Source: Cantharellus purpuraceus (taxonomy: Eukaryota > Basidiomycota > Agaricomycetes > Cantharellales > Hydnaceae). From it: 64,000 bases of DNA. Positions 1-11,317 of the stretch are shown here, piece by piece (the stretch's first letter is position 1; every line of letters starts with the position of its first letter). The notes under the pieces were generated by a model, which did not search any database, was not told the DNA's origin, and worked only from the letters and a program-made list of their open reading frames with translations. Both the position numbers and the translations under genes were made by a program. The stretch is taken from the NCBI GenBank assembly GCA_025174535.1, contig JALBUN010000017.1, positions 1-64,000 of the forward strand. Reading direction: 5' to 3'.

Positions 1-224
1 AAGTCAGCTGGAGTCACCTGGACAACTGACTCATTTTTGATCACATGACTCATTTCAATCTCCGACTCAATCTGGTCACCACTGCCAGTAAATGCTCAAT
101 ATCTTCCCAACCACTGCACCTCCTGACTTCATTTTCGGTGGAGAGTTCAATAGAAGCCATGCCTACCCATAGCTGTGCTAATCAGCCTGGGAAACGAAGT
201 ATTGACCAAGTTATTTGAGTAATG

Positions 225-413
225 GTGACTCATGCAATGACTCCTGCCATGACTCATGCTATGACTCCTTCCATGACTCATGCTATGACTCCTTCCATGA
301 CTCATGCTATGACTCCTTCCATGACTCATACCATGACTCCTGTGATTACTCATACTATGACTCCTGCTCTGAGTCACACTATGACTCCATCCATGACTCA
401 TGCCATGAGTCAG
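225..413 (+). repeat. 24-bp tandem array rich in TGACTCA sites (LTR U3)
   Basis: The array is built from 12-bp half units of the form ATGACTC plus five variable bases, paired into 24-bp units. Many half units contain TGACTCA, the known binding core of AP-1/Gcn4-type bZIP factors. This copy has two more 24-bp units than the copy at 45504-45645, so the array changes length. ORFs read through it in several frames are by-products of the repeat. Confidence 0.8.
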
Positions 414-543
414 AGCAAATCCAAGCAGCTCATTGGCTAGGAAACTTTCACCCCCTTCTCACATATTCCACTAGCTTCCAGTAGTTTCCATCTATTAATA
501 GGTAGAAGTTTCCAGTAGTATTAGTCAGCTCCTGTAAATACAA

Positions 544-550
544 TATAAAA
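544..550 (+). promoter_or_regulatory. TATA box of LTR A
   Basis: TATAAAA sits about 130 bp downstream of the TGACTCA array and is kept in the second copy at 45776-45782. Its place in the LTR fits the U3 promoter and sets the element's transcription on the plus strand. Confidence 0.55.
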
Positions 551-1248
551 GGAGGCCATTCTGCCTCTGAAATAAATAACCATTTCTACCCCATCATTTG
601 CACATCAGTGTGACTAGAGTGACATACAGTGTCATCCTCTATATCTCAGTAACTGTTGATTGTCCAGTTCAAGGGTTGCTTACAGTTGTGTAACTGTATT
701 CAATTGCACTCGAAGTAGTGATTGTCCTGCTTTGGGCGTGAGTGTAGTATCTACCTCGCATGACTACAAATCTACAGGGTGAGATTGTCTGTCGATAGTC
801 CTGCCATTATTGCTCTTGTTTAAGTTACTAGTGTGTACTGCCTTTGCAGAGCATTAGGATCTTGAACTCATGTGAAGCAGTTGCTAGACTACTTCACACA
901 TTGCTGTTACCTGCTTCAGAGTGTCACTGGTTGGATGGTTGGATTCATCCACCTACTTCCTCTAGCCTCTAAGTGCATTCCCCTCTTTTTGGAATATCTG
1001 GACCCCTAAGCGTCCGTGAACTCTAGACTCTGGAAGTCTTATTCAATTCTTGCTGCTAAGAAATGTATTACTTTTCTGTGTATAGTCTGCATTGACCAAT
1101 ACAAAGGATTGTAACCAAAGTACAAACGTTAAATCGTTTCTGGAGTTGTGCTGCAGCAGGGTTTGATATTCTTCTCAGCTGTTCATTCATGGAATTGTGG
1201 TGATTTAGAGTTTGCCCTAACACCATAATTTTGTGGGTTCCAAAACAG

Positions 1249-1315
1249 TTATATTCATATGTATATCTCATATACATTAGGATATTGTATAATGGTATCA
1301 TTCCAAACAAGTGTC
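1249..1315 (+). repeat. Diverged end fragment of the 567-bp repeat R
   Basis: This piece matches the last ~65 bp of the two R repeats (49846-49912 and 57005-57071), including the palindromic ATGTATAT-CTC-ATATACAT core and an end resembling AACAAGCGTC (here AACAAGTGTC). It abuts the end of LTR A, suggesting that the LTR landed in or beside an old copy of the element described at 49346-57071. Confidence 0.55.
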
Positions 1316-3218
1316 AATTATTGGTTTGGCATATGTCAGGTTCACTGATACTCACCATAACCATGATAATATTAAGCTTGACACATCTGACATGTCTAAT
1401 TACCACTACATGCAGTGCCCTGTCACACACTCCAGCCCCATTTCTGTAATATATGCCCACCACTGGGACTCAGCTTGAGATGAGGAGATGCAACACTAGC
1501 TACCGCATTGGCCATGCTTATTACCAGATCATCATCCTCAATATTTGAAGAGGCGGTAGTGAGGATAGTCATCAACGAGTATGGCAAGCAGAGTCCGTCT
1601 CTGCCTCTCTGAAAGTCCAGAGGACACCGTGACGAACATGCAGGAAACCACGCGTTCGGGCGCTATTGATGGCTCCAGCGCTCATACCATCTGCCTGACA
1701 AAAATTATTAGTTACTTGATAATTATTTGCAAACAAATACACTCTAATATCACTCTTTCGTGTCTTTGGCCTCCGTATATTCTCAACACGAACCTCTGCA
1801 CAGTAGCGAACATGAACCTCATAAGATGAAAGCTGTGTGAGTATACCGCCCAATCTCATAGGCTTCCGCAGCTGAATTCCAGTGTCGCTGACAGCTGTGT
1901 GTATCTTACAGGGCAAGTAATGCCATTGGCGCGGATCTTCATCGCGATCACAGGTGTTACCGTAATCAGGGCTGGGTTTGGAGTCTCTAAGATTGCAACC
2001 AGCCAGTCAGTCATGTGCCCGAGTCAAATGCAATGCTCAACACTATTCAAAGCTTGTGTTCTCCAGCCGCGTCGACCACACTCCTAACTCGAAGGGAGTC
2101 ACACGATGCAATTTGACATGAATAGAAGCAAGCCGTGGCGATCCCGGACCAATACATGCTGACGGCTGAGACGGGAGCCATGCATTGCCAGCATCAACCA
2201 GGATCTCATCTAACACCTGTCGTCTCCGCAAGGCACCGCGTATAATACCCCGGATGCTTTATCCCAATAACCCTAGCAAGATACTTTGCGTTATCGTGAC
2301 CGAGAGTGACCGTGGACGATTCGATGATCGATGGCAGAATGAAACAGGATGGACTCAGATCGAAACTCGACCTCCATTCAGGAAATTTGATCGTCTCCCG
2401 AATGAAGATAACAAATTTGGGACAATAAACTGTGACATCAATCATGACAGGCGGTACTTTTTTGGGTTAATCAATCGGAGTTCATCTTGGCCGTTGTAGT
2501 TAGGACTGCACAACCATCTGCATCCCTGTTGTAGTGTACAGTATAGCTTAGCGCCTAAAGCTGCAATGCGACACAAGACGGGATTAGACCGATCAAATGC
2601 AAGACATCCGTATTATCGTGCGGTGTGATAGGATATTACCTTTGGTTTGCCAGTTGTGATGCGCACGGTGAGCAACGCGTGGACAGGGCTGTGTGAGGGT
2701 ACCCGTGCACGGAATGAGATGGTACATCGGAGGCGGTAGGAGGCAGCGAAGGAGGCGGTGACGACCGCATATGATTTTCAAATGGGCGACTGTAGGCGGC
2801 TATCAGGGCGCGGTGTGGAGTGACCGGAGACTATCGCGAACCGAGACCAATGAGAAGTAGAGATTTGATTCATGTGACCGGTAAAGGTACGAACAGCAAA
2901 GCACCATGCTTTGTTGCCCCGTCGGGAACCGCCGCTTAGGAGAGAGGATGCAAGTTGAGTTGAGAAAAGCAGTTGAGAGAAAAGTAGTATAGAACTATGG
3001 TTTTTAAAGTCGTCAGGTTCTTAGGGCTCTCAATTAATCGAAGCTAGTTAGTGGATTGCATTGATGCTCCCTCAAGTCATAGGCGCCGGATGATAGGGCA
3101 GGTTGGTTCAAATGCATGTGGAGTGCCTGGACAGCCTTGCCAACACCCGAAAGATCCATTCCCACGTCACTCTATTCCGAGCTATTTCTTCCTGCAACCC
3201 CATCTCGCAGTCCCCTTC
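1316..3218. other. Gene-poor stretch with possible minus-strand coding remnants
   Basis: I recognise no gene here. On the minus strand some short frames look protein-like (about 2445-2045 and 1916-1572) and can be joined over plausible GT-AG introns, for example a 3' exon starting near 2205 that ends in a stop at 2043. They match no family I know. They could be a small hypothetical gene or decayed exons. The end of the stretch holds the promoter of the permease gene, where I see no clear TATA box. Confidence 0.25.
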
Positions 3219-3239
3219 ATGCCGTCCCCAGTTGCCTCC

Positions 3240-5991
3240 ATGGAAGGAAAGCAATACGACAACTCGGATATAGAAAAGTCTGTCGAGGTCGTTGTCGCGA
3301 CCGATCTGGCAGGAGACAAGGAGGGCGAGGGGTTGCAGAGACAGCTGAAGAATCGTCATGCTCAGATGATTTCCATTGGTGAGTCCATCCCGTCAAACCC
3401 CTCTTGTCCACCCCATGGCACTCATACCATCTCTGCAGGTGGTGTCATCGGCACAGGTCTTTTCCTCGGGACAGCTAGTTCACTTTCACACGGTGGTCCT
3501 GCTGGTCTTCTCCTGGGATACCTCGTCGTGTCCTCAGTCTGTGTATGCAGTACGTCGCGTCCTGCCTGTTCTCCCTCACAACCCTCTAATTGTTGTCCGA
3601 TGCAGTGATGTTATCATTGGGTGAACTCGTCACCTTTCTGTGCGCTGTCCTGTCTCGCTGTAGCATTCGGCCTACTAAATATGGTGTACAGTCCGGTTGC
3701 AGGAGGTCAAATGACCTTGTCGGGTCGTTTCGTGGACCCCGCACTCGCATTCGCGATGGGTTGGAATTACTGGTATTCGTGGATTGTGACATTGCCAGGT
3801 GGGTATTCGCGTCGCAAATTCCGGGTCACGCTGACTGGTAACTTGGCTCCCAGCTGAACTTTCAGCCGCTGCCGTGCTCATCAACTGCAAGTCACTCTTC
3901 CTTTTTTTCTAGGCTACGCTGACCGTTTCCATGCAGACTGGAACACATCGATAAATGTGGGCATTTCCATACCTTCCTCTTCATCATATATCATGTCACC
4001 TTTGTGGTGTTGTAGAACTCAGCATGGATCACCATCTGTCTCTTTGTCGTTGTCCTCATCAATTTCTTGGGCACCCGCGCCTTTGGAGAATGCGAGTTTT
4101 GGTTCGGTGAGTCAAGTGTCTTTTTCTTTTTTGTTTCCTTGTTCCCATCTGCGAGATTCGGATGGAGGAAAATAGCATGGCAAACTTTGGGTTGGTTATG
4201 AGTAGCATTCTTGTACTGGGCTGCCTTGCGCACAGGATTGCGCTATGACCACACTGAGGCACCTACTCCGATATACAACTCGCCCTCGATAGTCTACCTA
4301 TGTTATTCTAGCGCCTGCGATCCGTTTCGTCTCATTGTTGACCATGGTAATTTAGCTTCCATCAAAGTCCTTACAATCGTTGGGCTCATTCTACTTGGGC
4401 TTGTCATCGATCTTGGGGGAGCACCCAACCACGACCGTCTTGGGTTCCGCTTCTGGGTATGTACGCATGCACACACCCTTTAGTACTTCTCCGGCTTTGT
4501 CTTTTCTTCCCGTGTCCTCCTTTGCGTAGTGCATTCGTTGACCTGACATGCAGCATCATCCCGGACCATTTGTGCAATTCCAAGACATTGCTGGAGCCAA
4601 AGGCCGCTTCCTCGGTTTCTGGTCCGTCCTCATCCAAGCCGCTTATGCCTTCGTACGTGTCCGTGTCACCTTGTGTATCACTGGCTCAGATCGCGCTCTC
4701 TACAGCTCGGCACGGAAATTCTCGGCATGACTGCTGCAGAGATGCGTCATCCCACCAAAAATATTCCGCTCGCTATCAGAGGCGTGTACGTCCGGATCCT
4801 CATCTTCTACATCCTTGGGGTCTTCGTACGTGTTTACAATCTGCAATTGCCCTCTCGCCCTGGCTGACCATCCTCCCTAGATTCTCGGCCTCATCTGCGC
4901 TTCAAATGCCGACGGTTTGACCCTTGGTAGTGGGACCGCCGCGTCGTCTGCGTGGGTGATTGCTATTCGTAATTCTGGCATCAAGGCTCTTCCCAGCATT
5001 ATCAATGCTTGTCTCTTGAGTGCGTGCTATGTTCTTTTCACTCATCAATGTGCGTTGTTTTAGTCCTAACGTCTCATCCACCGCCTTTTAGCATCTGCAT
5101 GGTCTGCTGGTTCCTCTGATCTATACACATCGTCGCGTGCGCTCTATGGTCTTGCGAAGACCGGACAGGCCCCGAGGATTTTCACAAGGGTGCTTGCATA
5201 CACTCTTCTTCCCTGCCCAAGTTTACTGATCTACGTGACTACGCAGACCAACCGCCGTGGAACGCCATGGGTGTCCCTCTGTGTCAGCACAGCGGTACGT
5301 GCCTCATCCCGTATCATTCCTTGCGAGTGAGGCTTAACGCAGCTGCGATCAGTTCGGTTTCCTCGCTTACATGGGTGTCACCAGCGGTTCGTCCAAGGTC
5401 TTCAACTGGTTCGCGAACATGAGTTCGGTTACTGGTATGCTAAACTGGATGGGAATCTGCATCACCTTCATCCGCTTCCGTGCCGGTCTTAAGGTAGGCG
5501 TCCATGCTTTGCGGACCCTATGACTTGCATCTGACGTGCTGGTATGTACGGTCTGTGTAGGCACAAGGCCTGAGTACGTCGATGCTGCCGTATTCCAGCC
5601 GTCTCCAGCCGTTTGCCGCTTGGTGGGCATTGTTGTACGTCGTCTCTTCTCTCCAGGTACTCGTTGACGTTGAATGTGTGTACCATCAGCTGGACTCTTG
5701 TGATCATTATCTTTGCGGACTGGTCTGTGTTCCTCAAAGGAAACTGGGATGTCGCGTCTTTCGTCACCAACTACATCCCTGTCCCAGTATTCATCATGTA
5801 TGTACATTTCCCAGTCCAAGTGCTCTCGAACCTTACGCCCCGTTCAGCTTGTTTGTTGGGTACAAATATGCCAAAGGCACAAGGTTCATCAAAGGTGGGT
5901 ACATCAACCCTCTATTCCACCACATGTTCAACTCAACAATGACACAGCCTCGGAGATGGACTTTGTCACATTCGTCAATTTGGACCGATAG
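3240..5991 (+). CDS. Amino acid permease (yeast AAT/APC family), 18 exons
   Basis: The spliced protein is about 517 aa and has the hallmarks of the fungal amino acid permease family (APC superfamily, plasma membrane): the first helix motif IGGVIGTGLFLGTA, the segment PVAGGQMTLSGRFVDPAL followed by GWNYWYSW, then LGTEILGMTAAEM in the middle helix, and TPWVSLCVSTA and FRAGLKAQG later on. Exons run 3240-3378, 3439-3549, 3606-3639, 3692-3798, 3854-3886, 3937-3956, 4016-4106, 4356-4456, 4554-4652, 4706-4825, 4881-5019, 5092-5189, 5247-5294, 5353-5493, 5561-5634, 5690-5797, 5848-5894 and 5948-5991, totalling 1554 nt with the frame open throughout. An in-frame ATG at 3219 would add seven residues. 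Intron 5 begins GCAAGT (GC-AG type) and intron 7 is unusually long (249 bp). Substrate range cannot be told; it should import amino acids with protons. Confidence 0.92.
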
Positions 5992-6514
5992 TGCTGACCA
6001 CCATGTATCCTGCACCATAACATATTATGTGATAGCTCAGCCGGTTTAGTCATAATAATGCATCGGGTCTATTTCTGTTTATCTGTTTCACTTGGTGCTA
6101 TGTCTATTCAGGTGCAAGGAGTTATGCCCGCGCTTCGAGGTGTCTTCAACCTGCCATATAATATTACCGTCTATGTGCATGGTATATGTTATATAATTTG
6201 CATTATCATGTGTGCATAGTCAATTTGTGGGGTGAAACACTCAATTAACCGCTTGTTTTTCGTTGCACCAGACTCTCCAATTGTCCTCATGAGACGAACA
6301 TATGTTTCTGATCTGGCGATGTGCGATCCTGGCTGCCACTTGTTTCTATCAATACCACCAGGGCCACCGCGGTTGTCAGAACATGGGTCTACATCAGATA
6401 AGGTATTTAGCGTGGCACCACCCACTTCTTCTAACTACGTTTGGTGATATTTTGGCCATGTCACCCTGTGAGCAGCAAGTACTTTGAGTAAGTACTTGGA
6501 TCGTATTTATAGAG

Positions 6515-7008
6515 GCTCATTAGAGAGTATTTGTTACCAATATTTATCAGGACGGCTAATGAATTTTTATAAACTAATAATACAAGCGCCAAGGTCACTA
6601 ATAATTCACACAGATGCTCTATACGTGACAGGAACGTGACATACTCAGACCTCAATTGGCACTGCGCTGAGCAGTTGATAAATCTTCACATGGCTTGCGT
6701 GAAGGTTTTTGAACGGAAGGGAGGCTGGTTGTGGTGAGAGAGGTGAGCCGGCTGGGGGAAGGTGTGCTGAGTTCATGCGTACAAATGAAACGTCGGGTCA
6801 GCCGGTGACAAATGGAGGGGGTGTGGTAGAAGGGGTAGAGGAGCCGTACAGCTCAGGCGGGATGGCAGCCATGTGAGGTGAGACGCGGTGTGTTGTGGGT
6901 AGGGGTGGATGTGTTCTTTACTATTAACTTTCCACAGTCTACTAGTAACTATTATTCTGCCTGGCATACACTGGAGTCAATAATTATTGGTAATAAATAC
7001 TCTCTATT
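6515..7008. repeat. Possible MITE-like unit with inverted ends
   Basis: About 28 bp starting TAGAGAGTATTTGTTACCAA near 6518 recur inverted (TTGGTAATAAATACTCTCTA) ending near 7005, with few mismatches. The ~490 bp between them are non-coding. This is what a small non-autonomous DNA element would look like, but no clear target-site duplication is visible. Confidence 0.35.
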
Positions 7009-7628
7009 GAATACAACTACTATTAAACTCTCCACTTGTGCAAGTGACCTTATCCGGGTAACAATCATCTCAATTCAAATATATTCGCCCCTCTCTAGTT
7101 CTTCGAGTTCCCGCTTACCAGTGATTGCAGTGCGAATAATGTGCAGCACCCCCAAACAACCCTGAAATCATCCTCAAAGTCCCATCAGTCTTATATAACG
7201 CACGTATGTATGTACCCTGCCAAACCTCTGATCTACTTTTGAAGTCAAGCCTGGGACGACTTGATAAAGCACGTCTGTCACTCCCTTCATAACCGGCTTC
7301 ATAAAAGGATGACGCTTTGCAGCAAGCACCCCAAAGGAGCACACTCTCATCATCGGAATCAATTCGGCATATCTGTTGCTTGCATCATAAGTGCGACACT
7401 TGACGAAAAGATCGAGGTCCACTGTTCACACCCAGACAGGCCACGGGGCTTTTCTCCGTGTAGCCCCCAGTCTAGAACCATCGTGAAATATTGAAAAAAA
7501 TAACATTCCGGATCATACTGCAGAGGAACACCTACGCGACGGAACTGACGAAGAATAAGAATAATACGACTCACCGTCAATGCGGACGCATATGGGTCCG
7601 TGACTTAGCAGGGCTTGACTGGCGCTTA

Positions 7629-7725
7629 CTGGAGTTCACGCCCTTTCTGCTGAACTCCAGGTAAGTGATCCGGTATTATACTAGTAGTGTTAGTGTCTAA
7701 TATACGCCCTTTCTGCTGAACTCCA
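7629..7725. repeat. 10-bp-stem hairpin plus 22-bp direct repeat
   Basis: CTGGAGTTCA and TGAACTCCAG (7629-7660) form a perfect stem around 12 bases. Its right part, 22 bases starting ACGCCCTTTC at 7638, recurs directly at 7704-7725. It may be a footprint of a small mobile element. Confidence 0.45.
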
Positions 7726-8759
7726 ACCCCTATCCCAGCCTTCGCCTGCCCAGGTTGTCAGGAACCCATCCTTGGAAGGGGTCGTGTATAGGGCAATGTC
7801 AGTGTGGTCACAACTAACGACATTCATCCGCTGTGGCCACCGGTGATCATCTGCAAGGGGATAAATTACCAGGACCTCTGCCGAGTCTGACATGGGATCA
7901 CCTTCACGTGTCCATCCTTTGATGGATACTGACCGACGTGCGAAACAGGCACTGCTCACCGTTGCATATCCTTCACAAGCTGAAATTCCCAAGCCACTAT
8001 GAGTGATTGCTGAATGATAACGTTTGCTACTAGAACACGTCCACAATCATTTGACGAACTGCGAGCCTGTGACTAGGACCGTCACATTAATTCTAGTATA
8101 CTTGTACACATGACCACGCAAGTTGCCACGCGTTTGGCGGTTGTAGCCTCTAAGCCCTGCTGACTCGGACTAGTGAATGTCGCGCTCAAAAAGCTCTTGT
8201 TTGTACTGCAGGGCCTGCAGTGCATCTCGTGGGGGTCTTGGGTTTCGAAGGGGACGACTGTCAGCCCTGAACAAGGTGTCTATGGTCTTTGAGTCTTCAA
8301 ACGCCGTCTTCCAAGGTTACATGAATGGCTGGGTTAATTTGACGGTATGATGATAGTTATCCACGAAGTCTTGGCTAATCCATGTAGCGTCGTCTTCCCA
8401 CATGACACTACCGTATCCGTAACTTTGCCTCGCATCAGTAGTGCAGTTGCTAGAATGCATCACTACTTCCTTCACTTATTCCGATTGCTGGTCCAGCATC
8501 TGAATGCTCGTATGCGTTCAGCATATAACATCCCATGGTTCCTCCGAGATTATCCTGTCAAGTAGCAATTTGAATCTACTCTCTGCCTTTGTTAGGCTGC
8601 ACATGGATAAATCTCGGCGCTCTCAACGGTCCGTCCAGAGAACTTTCGGCTAATACAGACCATGCATTTTTGGGATAGACGCGCAGGTGAATGTTCTTTG
8701 AATCGCTGAGTATAAAGTCCCTTCAGAATACATTGTTGTTTCTCTGGTACAGCGTAAGG

Positions 8760-10528
8760 ATGAAAACTCTCATCAGGTTCTTGACATTCTTCGTGCCTGT
8801 TGCATTCGGTTTATCCACGGGTGCTGGCCTTAATAAAATAGCAAAGGCAACAGGAAAACTGTATTTTGGTACAGCGACGGATAATCCAGGTAAGCTTTTC
8901 TGCGTGTCACAAGTGAAATACATGCTACATTCCAAATTTCGAACCAGAACTCACGGACACGCCTTATGTGGCCATACTAAGTGATACCCAAGAGTTCGGC
9001 CAAATCACCCCCGGCAATAGTATGAAATGGGTGTGTCCGCCACATTCCTTTCCCCAATCCCTAATACATATTGTCCCTGTAGGATGCGACCGAACCGAGC
9101 CAGAATACTTTCACCTTCGCTGGTGGAGACCAGATCGTCAACCTGGCCAAGAGAAATAATCAGATTGTTCGGGGGCACAACCTCGGTGCGCTTCATTCCT
9201 ATAATATTTTTAGCTTAAGCACACAACTTCCACTCTCAGTGTGGCACCAGCAATTGCCGACATGGTACACATTTGTCGCTCCTTCCTCGTCCTTGTATTC
9301 TAATAACGCTTGATTGGGCAGGGTTACAAGCGGCACATGGACCAATGCGACATTAACAGCAGCCCTTGTGAACCACATTTCAAACGTGGCAGGACATTAT
9401 AAAGGACAACTTTATGCCTGGGGTAAACAACTCTCTTTTCAGACCGTCAATTCCACTTTGAATGCCCTCCTTGCTATCGTTTCCAGATGTCGTTAATGAG
9501 CCTTTCAACGATGATGGTTCGGATTTCATCCTCACAAGTACCATGACATAGTGCTGACACAAATTTCTTTGGAAGGCACTTTCGGAAGCAACGTTTTCCT
9601 CACGCACATCGGCGAGGCCTATATTCCCATTGCCCTTCGTGCCGCCCACGCTGCGGACCCTAATGCTAAACTGCACGCTGTTTCATTTCTTGTTTTCATT
9701 CATCGAACTGATTCGCCCATTAGGTACATTAATGATTTTAATATCGAAGGTAAGCCTTCAGGAAATAGGGGAACTCGTTTTTAGTTTCTTCTATGATTAA
9801 GGAACGGGTGCAAAGGCCACTGCCATGATCAACCTCGTCAAGTCCCTGAAGGCCCAAGGTGTTCCTGTCGATGGTATAGGCGTCCAGGTGAGTGGACAAT
9901 GCCCTCACAGCTTCCGCCATGCACACCTGAACACATACTCTTCATAGTCACACTTCATTGTCAATGAATTGCCAGGCGGTATCCAACAGAACCTTGAAAC
10001 CATGACGGCCTTGGGAGTCGAAGTTGCCATCACTGAGTTAGACATTCGTGAGTGAACTATACGATCTGGCTGTTCAACTACAGACCTCTGACACGCCTTC
10101 CCTTCCAAACAGGCATGACTTTACCATCCACTCCTACACTTCTTGCACAACAAAAGGCAAACTACCAGAGCATCGTAGCCACCTGCAATGCTGTCCAAAA
10201 GTGTATTGGTGTCACCGTATGGGACTTTACTGACAAGGTATTCTTTGATTCCATTAGCCAATAATTTGAACAACTAATCAAGATCGTTTCATCAGTTCTC
10301 ATGGTAAATATCTCGCAGGATGTGTAGACTGAACCTCTATATTCACACGATTGGCAGGATACCAAGCACTTTCCCTGGGCAAGGTGCAGCTTGTCCCTGG
10401 GACGAAAACCTCTTGCTTAAGGTTCGCCTAACTCATATCGGAAGACTTTCCAGAAGAGACTAACATTCTGAACATAGCCTGCGTACAACGGTATTATCGC
10501 TGGCTTTAATCCTTCGATTGCTCATTAA
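8760..10528 (+). CDS. Secreted endo-1,4-beta-xylanase, glycoside hydrolase family 10
   Basis: The spliced protein is 342 aa. Residues 1-20 form a signal peptide; no CBM1 cellulose-binding module is present, so this is a catalytic-domain-only GH10. It shows the acid/base motif DVVNEPF (Glu ~152), the nucleophile motif ITELDIR (Glu ~257), the N-terminal [13 protein letters not shown] and VRGHNLVWHQQLP, and a late WDFTDK. The 105-residue spacing of the two glutamates suits the family. It should cleave xylan outside the cell. Fourteen exons: 8760-8889, 8948-9030, 9083-9185, 9240-9264, 9322-9422, 9487-9516, 9576-9672, 9724-9749, 9802-9887, 9948-10047, 10113-10237, 10296-10303, 10358-10421, 10478-10528 (1029 nt, open). 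Exon 12 is only 8 nt, and intron 7 is best read as GC-AG. The next gene is a sugar transporter on the same strand. Confidence 0.93.
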
Positions 10529-11317
10529 AAATCATGTTGGATATCCACATTGTACCTGGGTTTGTTCGAAAGTGTGCGTTATTGGGAATGCAATGACACC
10601 TGTCAATATTGACCTTTTCCGATCGACGTCGATGTGAGATTGATGGGATAGACCCCCGAACTCATTCTTACAGCCGCCCCTATCCCAAGTTAATCTGCGA
10701 CACAAAACACACATGAGTATTATTAACCTCGCATTAAGAATTGACTTAGCATTCTTGCTAAGAGATTATGTACCATCACTGCCCGACAAGTGACAGGGGC
10801 TGGTTATCAGGAGGTTAGCACTTGGTTTACTTCTCTAAGACATGAAAAAGATAGTCTGCGATACCCCGATAGAATATGCTTCAAAGCGGCCGCAGAACTT
10901 GACGGGCCGGCAGTCAAGAAGAAAATCAGCAATTTCAGTATCTTTGGTGGGTTGGCGTTGAAGCAATTGGTCAGGGATGATGGTGCCGAGGCCTGTAATT
11001 TCATGGCCAATAAGAAGCAGACAGCACGGCGTACGTTCATTACTTCACTGTTAGAATGTCCTGTTCGTATGGAGCACTTGTGGATCACCTGGCACGCTTC
11101 GGCATTCGCTCTCATGACTTGGCAACTGACTTCCGAATCAGTGGCTGTGTCAGCCTTCTGAATAATTTCGTTTTCGACAAGGGCCCCTAAGCAAGTCTTG
11201 TGATCATGAAAACTCGACGCGGAAGAGGTCAAGAAGCACCCCCATAATAATACATCTCAGGACTTGCTGGCTCTCTTTTTCACGGTCGTCTCAGGCTGTG
11301 CTCAGTCTCTAGCATTC
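10529..11317. other. Interval between xylanase and sugar transporter
   Basis: No gene recognised. Overlapping ORFs on both strands near 10790-11232 have no family signature and look like chance frames. The stretch should carry the xylanase 3' end and the transporter promoter; no clear TATA or terminator is seen. Confidence 0.4.

Larger units (their letters stand above)
1..1247 (+). mobile_element. LTR of a retrotransposon, family A, copy 1 (5' end outside window)
   Basis: This stretch matches 45281-46477 in the same orientation over its whole length, with scattered substitutions, one 48-bp and one 2-bp length difference. The second copy starts TGTCAGCAG and both end CCAAAACA, giving the TG...CA ends of an LTR; here about 14 bases of the 5' end lie outside the window. 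Sequence similarity stops exactly after CCAAAACA in three copies (1247, 46477, 47926), which defines the right end. A tandem repeat array (225-413) lies upstream of a TATA box (544-550), as expected for U3. No internal coding region of the element is visible next to it. Whether it is solo or part of a full element cannot be told from this window. Confidence 0.7.
5992..8759. other. Gene-poor interval, unidentified remnants
   Basis: No complete gene is visible in 2.8 kb. On the minus strand, frames around 7422-7174 and 8046-7690 look protein-like but lack a family signature and do not join into a full gene by eye; they may be decayed exons. A G-rich purine strand lies near 6715-6880. Two small repeat structures inside it are listed separately. 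Confidence 0.4.

Noticed and set aside
225..413. CRISPR-like direct repeats
   Set aside because: Units are contiguous without unique spacers, and the DNA is eukaryotic.
147..484. Overlapping Ser/His/Asp-rich ORFs on both strands
   Set aside because: They are translations of the TGACTCA tandem array in the LTR; every frame stays open because the unit length is a multiple of three.
1572..1916. 114-codon minus-strand ORF
   Set aside because: Contains an intron-like AT-rich segment and no recognisable family; kept only as a possible remnant.
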